DNA of 48,355 nt from JAVKDP01 sp040222185 (GCA_040222185.1 JAVKDP010000036.1:1-48355); one strand, 5' to 3'. Shown: positions 24,961-33,954, counted from the stretch's first letter. The notes: a model not told the origin generated them from the letters alone. A program made the numbers and translations.

Positions 24961-25800
24961 TTAAATTTCTTTTCTAAAATCAGTTGGATTATGTCCGAAG
25001 CGCTGCTTAAAAAGTAAGCTGAATGAAGACAGACTTTCATAGCCCACTGACCTGGAAATTGCTGTTACATTTTCCGAAGATTTTAAGAGATCCCTTGCTT
25101 TTTCTAATCTTACCTGGATAATGTATTGTCTTGGTGTTATTGAAAAGGCATGTTTAAACATCCTAAGAAAATGTTTAGGATTCATTGCGGCCCTAATTGC
25201 CAGAAACTCCAGGGTTATTGGCTCACTATAGTTTACTCTGATCCATTCCCTGGCATGGTCAAGTCTTTTGTAAACATCAATAATAGAGCTTCTTTTTTTT
25301 AAGGGAAGGGAACCAGCTTCTTTTTCAGCTAAATCGAGTTTCATTTCGAACCGTTCTAGCAAGTTTTGACATAAGAGGTCCGCTTTTAAAGCCTGGAAAG
25401 AAGCACAGGATGTACTCAGTGAATAAATAGACGAAAGTGAGTTTAAAACACCATCATTATGATCAATGTGATTTTGTTCCAGTAGTGAGAAGTTTCCCTG
25501 GCTATTAATTCTATTTTTAGCAAAGAATAACATTATCGGGGTACTGCTCTTTTCAATAGAAATAGAAATTGGAGAACCTGAACTAACAACCAAATAATTT
25601 GATGGGTCAACCAAATATTCAGAGTAATTAATTGTGAACTTTCCACTCCCTCTCAGAAAAGAGATAATTCCGGTACCAATAGGAATAGTATCAAGGTTAT
25701 AATTTGTATGAAGATCCTGGACAAATAGTTTATGCTCTACCTCTGAAGAAAAGGATTTATTCCTAGTTGAGGAACTATTTGGAAGGTCTCTTAGAACCAT
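24961..25800 (-). CDS. AraC-family transcriptional regulator
   Basis: A 279-residue protein. The N-terminal half has a cupin-like beta pattern (TGIISFLRGSGKFTINYSEY, NYLVVSSGSPISISIEK) that would bind a ligand. The C-terminal 100 residues hold two helix-turn-helix motifs: ITLEFLAIRAAMNPKHFLRMF and VTAISRSVGYESLSSFSLLF with the family ending FGHNPTDFR. It lies 15 nt downstream of the Cys-rich unknown gene and upstream of the AHSA1-like gene, so all three may be one transcript. The inducer is unknown. Confidence 0.9.
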   Translation of the reverse strand: MVLRDLPNSSSTRNKSFSSEVEHKLFVQDLHTNYNLDTIPIGTGIISFLRGSGKFTINYSEYLVDPSNYLVVSSGSPISISIEKSSTPIMLFFAKNRINSQGNFSLLEQNHIDHNDGVLNSLSSIYSLSTSCASFQALKADLLCQNLLERFEMKLDLAEKEAGSLPLKKRSSIIDVYKRLDHAREWIRVNYSEPITLEFLAIRAAMNPKHFLRMFKHAFSITPRQYIIQVRLEKARDLLKSSENVTAISRSVGYESLSSFSLLFKQRFGHNPTDFRKEI

Positions 25801-25815
25801 AAAAGGAAAGATTCG

Positions 25816-26388
25816 TTAGATCAGTACAAAGTCCCGATCTTTGAAAAAAGGGCTCAAATCAGCTGGTGGCGGGAAATATTTATCCCGGAAATCATTCATG
25901 AAACCCAAAGTTTTGTCACTAATCAATTTTACGACTTCGTCAATAGCGTCATCAGCAATCATAAAGGGAGCATTTTCGAAGGTGCATTTATCACCAATAC
26001 AATAAGCATATACCTGGTACTGGGAGCATAACTCTTTCTTTTTACCACTCACAATACATTTGGACGTCCAGTCGTCTGCATCGAGGTTATCCTCACTGTC
26101 CAGCTTTTCCTGTAGTGAAAAGTTCATATGCGATTGAAAGTACTCCGCAATTTTCCTATTTGATTCTTCAGAGTACTCACTTTTCATTTCGTTTATACAA
26201 TCCAGGCAAATAGCATATTCCCAAATCAAATCCTGGGTATTCATTCCGGGATAATTGACGAATGCTTTTTCGATCATATACTCAGCTCCATCCAGCAGCT
26301 TTCGTTCGCAAACAAGGCAACGTTGAATGAAATCTCCGGTTTCGGAGGAGCGGAATAATGGAGGAATGTCTGATAGTCTGAAATACAT
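25816..26388 (-). CDS. Cys-rich probable zinc-binding protein, 190 aa, unknown family
   Basis: I do not recognise a named family. The 190-residue, soluble protein has CLVC (about 28-31) and CLDC (about 77-80), then a CIVSGKKKELC pair and CIGDKC in the middle, a spacing suggestive of one or two treble-clef or zinc-ribbon sites. Other segments are amphipathic, with a C-terminal FRDKYFPPPADLSPFFKDRD. No signal peptide is visible. It is divergent from clpB across a 134-nt gap and 15 nt ahead of the AraC regulator, with which it probably shares a promoter. Zinc binding is inferred from cysteine pairs only. Confidence 0.7.
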   Translation of the reverse strand: MYFRLSDIPPLFRSSETGDFIQRCLVCERKLLDGAEYMIEKAFVNYPGMNTQDLIWEYAICLDCINEMKSEYSEESNRKIAEYFQSHMNFSLQEKLDSEDNLDADDWTSKCIVSGKKKELCSQYQVYAYCIGDKCTFENAPFMIADDAIDEVVKLISDKTLGFMNDFRDKYFPPPADLSPFFKDRDFVLI

Positions 26389-26522
26389 GAACCAAGGATA
26401 CTGAAAAAAGAACTTTAATTCGATAAGAGCATAATAATCCGCGGTACTGCAATTCCGTCATACGAAAAATTCGGGCATGATTTTGGGATTAAGAGAGTGA
26501 GAATAAAAGAAGAGGAATCGAA

Positions 26523-29162
26523 ATGAATCTGAATAAATTTACTTTAAAGGCACAAGAAACCATTCAAAAGTCACTGGAGTTGGCCCAGGGAGCGAACAAC
26601 CAGGCATTAGAACCGGCGCATATTGTAAAGGCTTTCTTAATTGACGCAGATAACATTGTAATTACACTATTTAATAAGCTGGGTGCAAACCTGAGAAATG
26701 TGGAAGAATCCACAGATTTGGCTTTGTCTAAATTGCCAACAGTACAAGGGGCATCTGTTTCAGGTCAGTATTTATCAGCACCTACAAAGTCTGCATTGGA
26801 TTTTGCTCAGAAAGAAGCAACCGCATTAGGTGATGACTATATCAGTTCTGAACATGTATTGCTCGGACTTGTACAGGTAAAAGATGACACGTCTGATTTG
26901 CTAAACAATCAGGGTGTTACCAAGGATAATATCCTGAAGGTGTTAAATGATGTGAGAGGAGGACAAAGCGTAGATGATCCGAATGCAGAGAGTAGATATG
27001 GGGCATTAAAACGATACGCTAAAGATTTAAACGAACTGGCTGAGAAAAATAAGCTGGACCCTGTAATTGGAAGAGACCAGGAAATCAGGAGAGTAATGCA
27101 AATCCTGACCCGGAGAACCAAGAATAACCCGGTTTTAATTGGAGAGCCTGGAGTTGGTAAAACAGCAATTGCAGAAGGTTTGGCATTGAGAATTGTTCGT
27201 GGTGATGTCCCTGAAGGTTTGAAGTCAAAACGAATTATGGCTCTTGATATGGGAGCATTGTTAGCAGGTACAAAGTTTCGTGGAGAGTTTGAAGAACGCC
27301 TTAAAGCTGTAGTAAAAGAAATCACGGATTCAGATGGTGAACTCATTCTGTTTATCGATGAGATCCATACGCTTGTTGGTGCTGGGGCTGCTGAAGGTTC
27401 TATGGATGCAGCTAATATCCTGAAGCCTGCGCTTGCACGAGGAGAGATGCATGCCATTGGCGCAACTACTTTAGACGAGTACCGAAAATACATTGAGAAG
27501 GATAAAGCACTGGAACGAAGACTTCAGAATGTATTAATCGGAGAGCCTTCAATTGAAGATACCGTTTCTATACTTCGCGGATTACAAGAACGCTATGAGG
27601 TTCATCACGGTGTTCGAATTACAGATGCTGCTATTGTTGCTGCCGCGGAACTTTCCCATCGATATATCGCTGATCGTTTCTTACCGGATAAGGCCATTGA
27701 TTTGATTGATGAGTCTGCTTCCAGGTTACGTTTACAAATTGATTCATTACCGGAAGAACTGGACGGCCTTGAAAGGCAAATTCGCCAGCTGGAAATTGAG
27801 CGGGAAGCATTGAAGCGCGAAAAAGACAAAGGAAAAATCAAAGGAATTGAGAAGGAACTTGCCAACCTTGAAGAACAAAGAAACTCGATGAGGGTTCAAT
27901 GGGAGCAAGAGCGTGATTTGATCCAGAAAGGTAGAGAGCTTAAACAAGCGATAGAAACAACCAGGAACGAAGCTGATAAAGCGGAGCGTCAGGGGAACTA
28001 TGAAAAAGTAGCAGAACTGCGTTATGGCACTATAACTCAGTTAGAAAAAGACCTGGAAGATGCCCAGCAACAATTGGGAGATATGCAGGAACGTAAGGCG
28101 CTTCTTAAAGAAGAAGTGGATGCGGAAGATATTGCTGATATTGTAGCACGTTGGACTGGAATTCCGGTAACACGAATGTTGGAAAGTGAACGGCAGAAAC
28201 TCCTGTTATTAGAGGAAGAGCTTCATAAAAAAGTGATCGGGCAAGACAAGGCCATCGAGGCAGTTTCGAATGCAGTAAGAAGGTCAAGGGCAGGGCTTCA
28301 GGATGAAGGCCGACCAATTGGCTCATTTTTCTTTTTAGGTTCAACAGGTGTAGGTAAAACAGAATTAGCAAGAACACTTGCTGAGTTTCTGTTTAATGAC
28401 CAAAATGCCATGATTCGGATTGATATGAGCGAATACATGGAAAAGCACAGTGTAAGCCGCCTGGTTGGAGCACCTCCGGGTTATGTTGGATATGACGAAG
28501 GTGGTCAGCTCACAGAAGCAGCCAGAAGACATCCATATTCGGTTATCTTACTGGACGAAATCGAAAAGGCACACCCTGATGTTTTCAACATCTTGCTGCA
28601 GGTTCTGGATGAAGGTAGATTGACTGACAATAAAGGTGTCACGGTAGATTTCAAGAACACTATCATCATCATGACGAGTAATATTGGTTCACATTTAATA
28701 GTGAATGAGATGGAGAAATCAGGAGATGAACTAAGCCAGGAGCAGTACGAACATCTTACAAACCTTTTGATCGATCAGCTCAAGAAAACCATTCGCCCGG
28801 AGTTTTTAAACAGGGTTGATGATACCATTGTATTCCATCCGTTAAGTAAAAAGCATATCCGTTCAATTGTTGATATACAATTAGTAAGAGTACATCAATT
28901 ACTAGCAAAGAATAATGTGAAGCTAAACATCCCGGATTTGGTAAAAGACTGGCTTGCTGAAAGAGGATTTGATCCTGTGTATGGAGCAAGACCACTGAAA
29001 AGGGTTATTCAACAAAATATTACGAATGTACTGGCCACCCAGTTAATCATGAGAGATTCTGACAGGCCAATCGAGTACGATGCTACACTAAGCAAAGCTG
29101 GCGATGCTATACAATTTGCAGAAGTTGTAAGTGATGTGGAAGAATGGGTGGAAGAAAAGTAA
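26523..29162 (+). CDS. clpB: ATP-dependent disaggregase ClpB
   Basis: An 879-residue Hsp100 chaperone of full length. The Clp N-domain (1-145) opens with NKFTLKAQETIQKSLELAQ. AAA1 has Walker A GEPGVGKTA (207-215) and ELILFIDEIHT. A long coiled-coil M-domain occupies about 405-520 (LERQIRQLEIEREALKREKD, and so on), which identifies ClpB rather than ClpA or ClpC. AAA2 has GSTGVGKTE (about 604-612) and the NRVDDTIVFHPL sensor region. It pulls polypeptides out of aggregates with DnaK and small heat shock proteins. GAGGAA lies 6 nt before the ATG. The upstream gap, 26389-26522, is shared with the divergent Cys-rich gene and I see no certain promoter in it. Confidence 0.98.
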   Translation: MNLNKFTLKAQETIQKSLELAQGANNQALEPAHIVKAFLIDADNIVITLFNKLGANLRNVEESTDLALSKLPTVQGASVSGQYLSAPTKSALDFAQKEATALGDDYISSEHVLLGLVQVKDDTSDLLNNQGVTKDNILKVLNDVRGGQSVDDPNAESRYGALKRYAKDLNELAEKNKLDPVIGRDQEIRRVMQILTRRTKNNPVLIGEPGVGKTAIAEGLALRIVRGDVPEGLKSKRIMALDMGALLAGTKFRGEFEERLKAVVKEITDSDGELILFIDEIHTLVGAGAAEGSMDAANILKPALARGEMHAIGATTLDEYRKYIEKDKALERRLQNVLIGEPSIEDTVSILRGLQERYEVHHGVRITDAAIVAAAELSHRYIADRFLPDKAIDLIDESASRLRLQIDSLPEELDGLERQIRQLEIEREALKREKDKGKIKGIEKELANLEEQRNSMRVQWEQERDLIQKGRELKQAIETTRNEADKAERQGNYEKVAELRYGTITQLEKDLEDAQQQLGDMQERKALLKEEVDAEDIADIVARWTGIPVTRMLESERQKLLLLEEELHKKVIGQDKAIEAVSNAVRRSRAGLQDEGRPIGSFFFLGSTGVGKTELARTLAEFLFNDQNAMIRIDMSEYMEKHSVSRLVGAPPGYVGYDEGGQLTEAARRHPYSVILLDEIEKAHPDVFNILLQVLDEGRLTDNKGVTVDFKNTIIIMTSNIGSHLIVNEMEKSGDELSQEQYEHLTNLLIDQLKKTIRPEFLNRVDDTIVFHPLSKKHIRSIVDIQLVRVHQLLAKNNVKLNIPDLVKDWLAERGFDPVYGARPLKRVIQQNITNVLATQLIMRDSDRPIEYDATLSKAGDAIQFAEVVSDVEEWVEEK

Positions 29163-29175
29163 TTCCAGTCAGACC

Positions 29176-30030
29176 TTAATCAATCACTTTTCTTTCCTTC
29201 ATATTGTATTTATCCCCAGACCGGAGGAAGTAAAACAGGTTCTCTTCAGAAGGAAGTGTCTTTAAGTCACTTCCTTCCCTGGACCAAAAGCTACCGTCAT
29301 AAATGATAACATAACTGCGTCCAATTACTTCGAACTCATTTCCCTGTACAACAACTGCTGTAGACTCGTCAACACTGATGCCAAGAAGTTCAGGCCGGTT
29401 CTTTAGGATATCAAACATATCGAAGTGGCGGTTTCGTGCAATTACATGCTGATCGATAGCAATATTTTTGATGAAGCCGAAACCTTCTTCATGATCACCC
29501 ATCATGGTCTGGTTAGTCCTGGTATCACCCCGGGCAAGGTATGAACCCTGGATAGTTGCTCCGGCTGAAGATCCACCTACAACTCCTCCTCTTTCGAGTA
29601 CTTCCCAGAAGGCAGTTTCTGTTTTTGTACCTGCATAAGCATCAACCAAACGCCATTGCCTGCCTCCTCCAAAGAATACACCTTTCGCTTCTTTCAAAGG
29701 TTTAATAAACTCATCCGTATTTGCTTCATTTTTATCATAGGTATGTAGCACCGTTACATTCGTAGCACCAAACTCTCTAAAAGCACGTGCACCTCCTGAG
29801 TTTTCAGTATAGGAGTTAGCACCGCCTGCGGTAGGTATCACAACAATTGGTGCATCTAGCCCACCAGCTAACTCTATAAATTTTTCAACAATACTGTCAT
29901 CCATTCGACCACCACCTACAACTACAAGTGAGCCATTCTCGGGACCTGTAGTAAAAATTTCCTGTGCGAATATTGGATTACTTAGTGCAATAGAAAGTAA
30001 GGCAATGAATACGAAATGAGCTTTTTTCAT
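29176..30030 (-). CDS. Exported cyanophycinase-like peptidase (S51)
   Basis: A 284-residue protein with a clear signal peptide (basic MKKAH, hydrophobic core, cleavage near AQE at about 22-24), hence periplasmic or secreted. The S51 fold is recognisable from SLVVVGGGRMDDSIVEKFIE, VFFGGGRQWRLVDAY, the nucleophile region VVGGSSAGATIQGS (Ser155) and DQHVIARNRHFDMFDIL. Cyanophycinases cut the beta-Asp-Arg units of cyanophycin; other exported S51 enzymes may act on isoaspartyl peptides. The stop converges on clpB's end (13 nt apart) and its promoter region is shared with the divergent M14 peptidase. Confidence 0.9.
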   Translation of the reverse strand: MKKAHFVFIALLSIALSNPIFAQEIFTTGPENGSLVVVGGGRMDDSIVEKFIELAGGLDAPIVVIPTAGGANSYTENSGGARAFREFGATNVTVLHTYDKNEANTDEFIKPLKEAKGVFFGGGRQWRLVDAYAGTKTETAFWEVLERGGVVGGSSAGATIQGSYLARGDTRTNQTMMGDHEEGFGFIKNIAIDQHVIARNRHFDMFDILKNRPELLGISVDESTAVVVQGNEFEVIGRSYVIIYDGSFWSREGSDLKTLPSEENLFYFLRSGDKYNMKERKVID

Positions 30031-30159
30031 AATTAGTTTTAATTGAAGAGTTTTGATCAGTTTAGTACTACGGTGTTAGAAAATCCAATGAATAAAATCT
30101 GTAAACGAAATGTATAGGACTTCACATTTCCCTATCATCCGAAGAATCAAAAAATTACT

Positions 30160-31782
30160 ATGAAAAAGCTTTTTTTATCTTTTCTTCTTGGAATAATTGT
30201 GACCAGTTCTTCTATCGCTCAATGGAGTAATGATTTAATTACTAAGCCCGAAAAGACTAATTATGCCGAGACGTCTACTTATGCTGATGTAATGACATTT
30301 ATTAATGAGATTGAGGAGAGATCAGACCTGGTTCATTTGGAGTATATGGGCACCAGTCTGGAAGGGAAGAAAATCCCAGTGGTTGTAATGGCTAATCCGG
30401 CAATTAAAAGTCCAGAAGAAGCAAACGCGTCCGGCAAACCTGTAATGTATATTCAGGGTAATATCCATTCTGGAGAAGTAGAAGGGAAAGAAATTTTGCA
30501 AATTCTTATGAGAGAGATTCTTTTAGGAGACAGAAAACATTTACTGGATAACCAGATTGTGATTTTTGCTCCTATATATAACACTGATTCCAATGATAAA
30601 ATGGATGTGCAGGTTAGAAGATCACAAGAAGGAAGCCCTGAGAAAACCGGGGTGCGACAAAATAGTCAGGGCTGGGATTTGAACAGGGACGGGATCAAAA
30701 TGGAAGCACTTGAAACCAATGCGCTCATACAGAATGTAATCCTTAAGTGGGATCCTGAAATTTTTGTGGATTTGCATACAACTAATGGCACATGGCATGG
30801 GTATTCATTGACCTGGGCGCCGAGTTACCATTATGCCGGAGAAGTTGCTCCGTACAATTTTACCTGGGATAAAATGCTTCCCGAAATTACAGAGACCATT
30901 GAAGAAGAATATGGAATATACCTGGGGCCATATGGTGGTTATAGTTTACGCAGGGGCTGGCCTACAAAAGCTATTTATACTTACAATCATCACCCAAGAT
31001 ACCTTGTAAACCAGATGGGTTTAAGAAATAAAATCGGGATTCTAAGTGAGGCATTTGCACATGAACGGTTTTACCAAAGGATGAACTCAACCCATGCTTT
31101 TGTTACTGAGATCCTTGAATTCACGAATAAGAATGGTAGTGAAATAGCACGGATTAATGATAACGCTGAGAAAGCAGCGATACGAAACGTAATTGATAAT
31201 AGTGGAGAAGCTACAAAGGGTGTGCGATTCCAGATGGTTCCGCTGGAAGAGACTTTTACCCTACGAACATATGATTATACTCCATATCTGAACGAAGAAG
31301 GAGAAACAAGATATACTCGTTCTGGACGGATCATTGAATTACCTGGTGTACAGAATTACAGCAAGTTTGAGGCTACAGTTGAGAGTACTATACCCAGAGG
31401 TTATATCATTCCAAAAGAGATGAAGGAGATTGCTGATCATTTGGTGAAGCTGGGTGTTATAGTTACGGAGCTAGAAGATGAACAAACATATGAAGGTGAG
31501 ATTTTCGAGGCTACCAGGCTTAATAGGAGTGAGCGGGTTTTTGAAGGGCACAATATGGCGACTATAGAAGGAGACTTCAGGCCTGCTTCAAAAAAGGCAA
31601 ATATCGGAGATTTTCTTATTGATATGGCACAGCCTTTAACGAACCTGATATTCTATACCCTGGAACCCCAATCCGATGATGGTTTGGTTACATGGAACTT
31701 CTTTGATACCTATTTCGAATCCAATGGGATAGAGAGAATGCCGGTTGAGTACCCTGTATTCAAATATTTTGAAGAGAAGTAA
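30160..31782 (+). CDS. Exported M14-family zinc carboxypeptidase
   Basis: A 540-residue protein with an N-terminal signal peptide (cleavage near SIAQ, residues 18-21). The M14 catalytic domain carries zinc ligands His103 and Glu106 (GNIHSGEVEGK) and His206 (FVDLHTTNG); the GWDLNRDGIK segment is in the substrate-binding position, and a C-terminal GILSEAFAHERF provides the expected catalytic Glu. The 230-residue region after the domain (VRFQMVPLEETFTLRTYD and on) has a beta-rich look. It likely trims peptides in the periplasm. It is divergent from the exported cyanophycinase; together they suggest scavenging of extracellular polypeptide. Confidence 0.9.
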   Translation: MKKLFLSFLLGIIVTSSSIAQWSNDLITKPEKTNYAETSTYADVMTFINEIEERSDLVHLEYMGTSLEGKKIPVVVMANPAIKSPEEANASGKPVMYIQGNIHSGEVEGKEILQILMREILLGDRKHLLDNQIVIFAPIYNTDSNDKMDVQVRRSQEGSPEKTGVRQNSQGWDLNRDGIKMEALETNALIQNVILKWDPEIFVDLHTTNGTWHGYSLTWAPSYHYAGEVAPYNFTWDKMLPEITETIEEEYGIYLGPYGGYSLRRGWPTKAIYTYNHHPRYLVNQMGLRNKIGILSEAFAHERFYQRMNSTHAFVTEILEFTNKNGSEIARINDNAEKAAIRNVIDNSGEATKGVRFQMVPLEETFTLRTYDYTPYLNEEGETRYTRSGRIIELPGVQNYSKFEATVESTIPRGYIIPKEMKEIADHLVKLGVIVTELEDEQTYEGEIFEATRLNRSERVFEGHNMATIEGDFRPASKKANIGDFLIDMAQPLTNLIFYTLEPQSDDGLVTWNFFDTYFESNGIERMPVEYPVFKYFEEK

Positions 31783-31790
31783 TCAAAAAA

Positions 31791-32084
31791 TCACTTTCCA
31801 CAAAAGAAGTGATGGTGATGGTGGCCAAATAACAAGTGGCTTGCATAGGGTTCAGCGTATGCTGTTCCAGTAGCCAATAAAAGAGTAATCACAAGAGCTC
31901 CTTTTCTTAGGGCCTTCTTATCTGTGTTTTTTAGCGCCCAGGCAATCAGGGCGAGTATTCCTACAATTGCAATTTTAAAAAGTCGTTGTTCCCAACTTAT
32001 ATAAGGGCTGAAACCACCGATAATCCAAAAGAATAGCAGTATGGATCCGGTGAAAAAGAAACGTTTCGAATTTTTCATGATCAT
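31791..32084 (-). CDS. Small membrane protein with a His-rich C-terminus
   Basis: About 97 residues from the ATG at 32084. Starts at 32078 (ATG), 32105 (ATG) or 32114 (GTG) are also possible, since no strong ribosome site decides. Three hydrophobic helices are visible: FFFTGSILLFFWIIGGF, FKIAIVGILALIAWAL and GALVITLLLATGTAYA. The tail is LLFGHHHHHFFCGK, with five consecutive His and a Cys that could bind metal. The first half resembles the 61-residue protein encoded just upstream (shared GGFxPxI and IVG pattern). The family is unknown to me. A terminator separates it from that gene, so it may have its own promoter. Confidence 0.6.
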   Translation of the reverse strand: MIMKNSKRFFFTGSILLFFWIIGGFSPYISWEQRLFKIAIVGILALIAWALKNTDKKALRKGALVITLLLATGTAYAEPYASHLLFGHHHHHFFCGK

Positions 32085-32120
32085 ATATCTGTTTTCAGGT
32101 TCCATATCAATCACGAATTA

Positions 32121-32159
32121 AAACAAAAAAGGTTTCGTACTTCACCAATACGAAACCTT
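32121..32159 (-). terminator. Strong intrinsic terminator after the 61-residue membrane protein
   Basis: AAGGTTTCGTA pairs perfectly with TACGAAACCTT (11 bp, 9-nt loop; 32129-32159). On the minus strand it runs into TTTTTTGTTTT, just after the 61-aa gene and before the His-rich gene. Confidence 0.88.
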
Positions 32160-32182
32160 AAATCTTAGACATTGCTAGCGAA

Positions 32183-32368
32183 CTAGCTAATTTTTTGCAA
32201 AATCATGGTTTTGGCTTCTCTGAGAATAAAAAATCCAGCAAAAATTGACCCAACAATTAGTGCTTTAACTGTCATCGCTCCAACAGTAATGTTTGGTTCA
32301 AAGCCACCAACAATTCCAAATAAGGTTAATGCTGCCACGGTTATGAAAATGTATTTTGAAAATTCCAT
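32183..32368 (-). CDS. Tiny two-helix membrane protein, 61 aa
   Basis: A 61-residue hydrophobic protein with two helices, YIFITVAALTLFGIVGGF (about 6-23) and VKALIVGSIFAGFFIL (about 34-49), then a basic tail. GGFEPNI sits between the helices and matches GGFSPYI in the next gene downstream. Real expression is supported by its own strong terminator and by the similarity between the two proteins. An AGGAGGTGG sequence lies about 32 nt before the ATG, too far to be its ribosome site. The function is unknown. Confidence 0.6.
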   Translation of the reverse strand: MEFSKYIFITVAALTLFGIVGGFEPNITVGAMTVKALIVGSIFAGFFILREAKTMILQKIS

Positions 32369-32449
32369 ATCTGATACCTGTTAAAATTTTGTTTCTGATG
32401 ACCACCTCCTAGACGAGACTCACATCAAAAAAGTGACAAAGAATTTTTC

Positions 32450-32476
32450 AAAAAAAGCTTTTTTTGAGCTTTTTTA
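32450..32476 (-). terminator. AT-rich hairpin at the end of the BASS transporter gene
   Basis: AAAAAAGC on the minus strand pairs with GCTTTTTTT a few bases later (32450-32475), overlapping the transporter stop codon. Most pairs are A-T and the T run is part of the stem, so terminator strength is uncertain. Confidence 0.45.
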
Positions 32477-33436
32477 CATCTTCTTAACATCTTTACGCCA
32501 AAAGCTGGCCAGTATGGATCCAGTGATGTTCTGAATGATGCTAAACAGTGCAGGGGCGAGTCCCATCGTAGCAAGTTTACCCATTTCAACTGCTATGCCT
32601 GAGGCAAGTCCCGAGTTTTGTAAACCAACTTCGAAGGCTATAGTTCGGGCAGACTTCTTATCCATACCGGAAAGCTTACTAATCCAGTAGCCCAGGGAAT
32701 AACCTATTGTATTGTGAAGTAGAACGATGAAAATTAGAACAAAGCCAATACTAAGTAGTCGGTCTCTACCAGCAGCGGTTATAATTGCGATAATAAATGT
32801 AATCCCGATCATAGATATAATGGGCATTGCTTTATCCACGATCTTGAACTTACCATAAAAGAAATGATTGAATATGAGACCACCAACCACTGGAAGTATC
32901 ACAATTTTGGTAATGCTCCAAAGCATGGCCAGTGCATCGATAGGCACGTAATTACTGGCGAGCAATTTCATCAGCAGGGGAGTAGTAAATGGTGCTAACA
33001 AAGTAGCAAATGCAGTGAGTGTTATAGACAGTGCCAGGTTAGACTTGGAGATGAACGTCATAACATTGGAAGCCAATCCACTTGGCGAAGAACCAACCAG
33101 GATAACTCCGGCAGCAATTTCGCTTGGTAAATCAACGGCCAAAACTAAGAGCAACCCAACCAGAGGCATAATAGAAAACTGGCAAAGCAGGCCAATAAAG
33201 ATCGCTTTAGGCATTTTAATAACCCCTGCAAAATCCTTGATACTCATTGTAGTTCCCATCCCAAACATGATGAGCATGAGAAGAGGTATAATAAGGGTGG
33301 AAAGCTTAAAACTGCCCCATTGAGTAAAATGTTGAGGAAGGAGTAGTGCCCAAATCACTACCCCTATTACTGAGAAAGTAAATGCAAGGTTCTTAATTTG
33401 AAGCCCGGCAACACCTTTTGCTTGATGGTTATCCAT
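32474..33436 (-). CDS. Bile acid:sodium symporter (BASS) family transporter
   Basis: A 320-residue integral membrane protein with nine to ten helices. The family blocks are LLMLIMFGMGTTMSIKDF, then VILVGSSPSGLASNVMTFISK, with the SPSGLASN stretch that lines the sodium/substrate site, and IAFEVGLQNSGLASGIAVEM in the second half (the crossover helix region ExGxQNSxLA). BASS proteins import organic anions such as pyruvate, pantoate or sulfonates with sodium, so the substrate is open. The start codon follows an inverted repeat (CCTAAA/TTTAGG at 33439-33454) whose arm includes the AGGA ribosome site, a possible control point. Confidence 0.92.
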   Translation of the reverse strand: MDNHQAKGVAGLQIKNLAFTFSVIGVVIWALLLPQHFTQWGSFKLSTLIIPLLMLIMFGMGTTMSIKDFAGVIKMPKAIFIGLLCQFSIMPLVGLLLVLAVDLPSEIAAGVILVGSSPSGLASNVMTFISKSNLALSITLTAFATLLAPFTTPLLMKLLASNYVPIDALAMLWSITKIVILPVVGGLIFNHFFYGKFKIVDKAMPIISMIGITFIIAIITAAGRDRLLSIGFVLIFIVLLHNTIGYSLGYWISKLSGMDKKSARTIAFEVGLQNSGLASGIAVEMGKLATMGLAPALFSIIQNITGSILASFWRKDVKKM

Positions 33437-33503
33437 ATCCTAAAATAATTTAGGTGGGATAATACGTATTGGCGCTAAAGAATACTTTAAAAATCCGTGC
33501 AGC

Positions 33504-33932
33504 TTAACCCATCTTATTCAATTCTCCAGGATTGCCAATCTTTTCGTACTCAATATCATTGGGTTCCCATAGCTCAATTTTGTATCCGTTCGGATCCATG
33601 ATCCAGCCAAATTTTCCATATTCAAAAGATTCCATTTCACCTACTATTTCAACACCCTCTTCAGCAAGGGCCTTCAAAAGCTCTTCCAGGTTCTCCACCC
33701 GGTAATTGATCATAGCATCCTTTGTACTTGGGTTGGTATAGGTTGTATCGCTTTTAAAAATACTCCAGGCGGTGTATCCTTTTTTTTGTGGATCATCGGC
33801 ATGTTTCCATTCAAAAGTACCACCCCATTGGCCAGAGTTAATTCCCAGATGTTTTAGATACCATTCATTGGTTGCTTTAGGATCATCAGCTTTGAGGAAT
33901 ACACCTCCAATTCCTGTTACTCTTCTTTTCAT
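33504..33932 (-). CDS. VOC/glyoxalase-fold protein
   Basis: 142 residues from ATG at 33932; an upstream extension to 34004 would overlap the preceding gene and lacks conservation. The VOC pattern is clear: VTGIGGVFLKADDPKATNEWYLKHLGI at the start, a middle TYTNPSTKDAMINYRVENL and EYGKFGWIMDPNGYKIELWEP at the end, where the Glu is the usual metal ligand. Members include glyoxalases, dioxygenases and resistance proteins, so the function is open. It ends a run of small co-directional genes. Confidence 0.87.
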   Translation of the reverse strand: MKRRVTGIGGVFLKADDPKATNEWYLKHLGINSGQWGGTFEWKHADDPQKKGYTAWSIFKSDTTYTNPSTKDAMINYRVENLEELLKALAEEGVEIVGEMESFEYGKFGWIMDPNGYKIELWEPNDIEYEKIGNPGELNKMG

Positions 33933-33954
33933 AATAGTTGGGTTTAGAAGGTTA

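Noticed and set aside
26909..27493. A 194-codon minus-strand frame inside clpB
   Set aside because: Long, but exactly antisense to the conserved first ATPase domain; composition rich in Ser/Pro/Ala reflects the opposite strand's codon pattern.
32401..32410. AGGAGGTGG as the ribosome site of the 61-residue protein or a leader peptide
   Set aside because: It lies about 32 nt from the ATG, and no ATG, GTG or TTG follows it at usable spacing.
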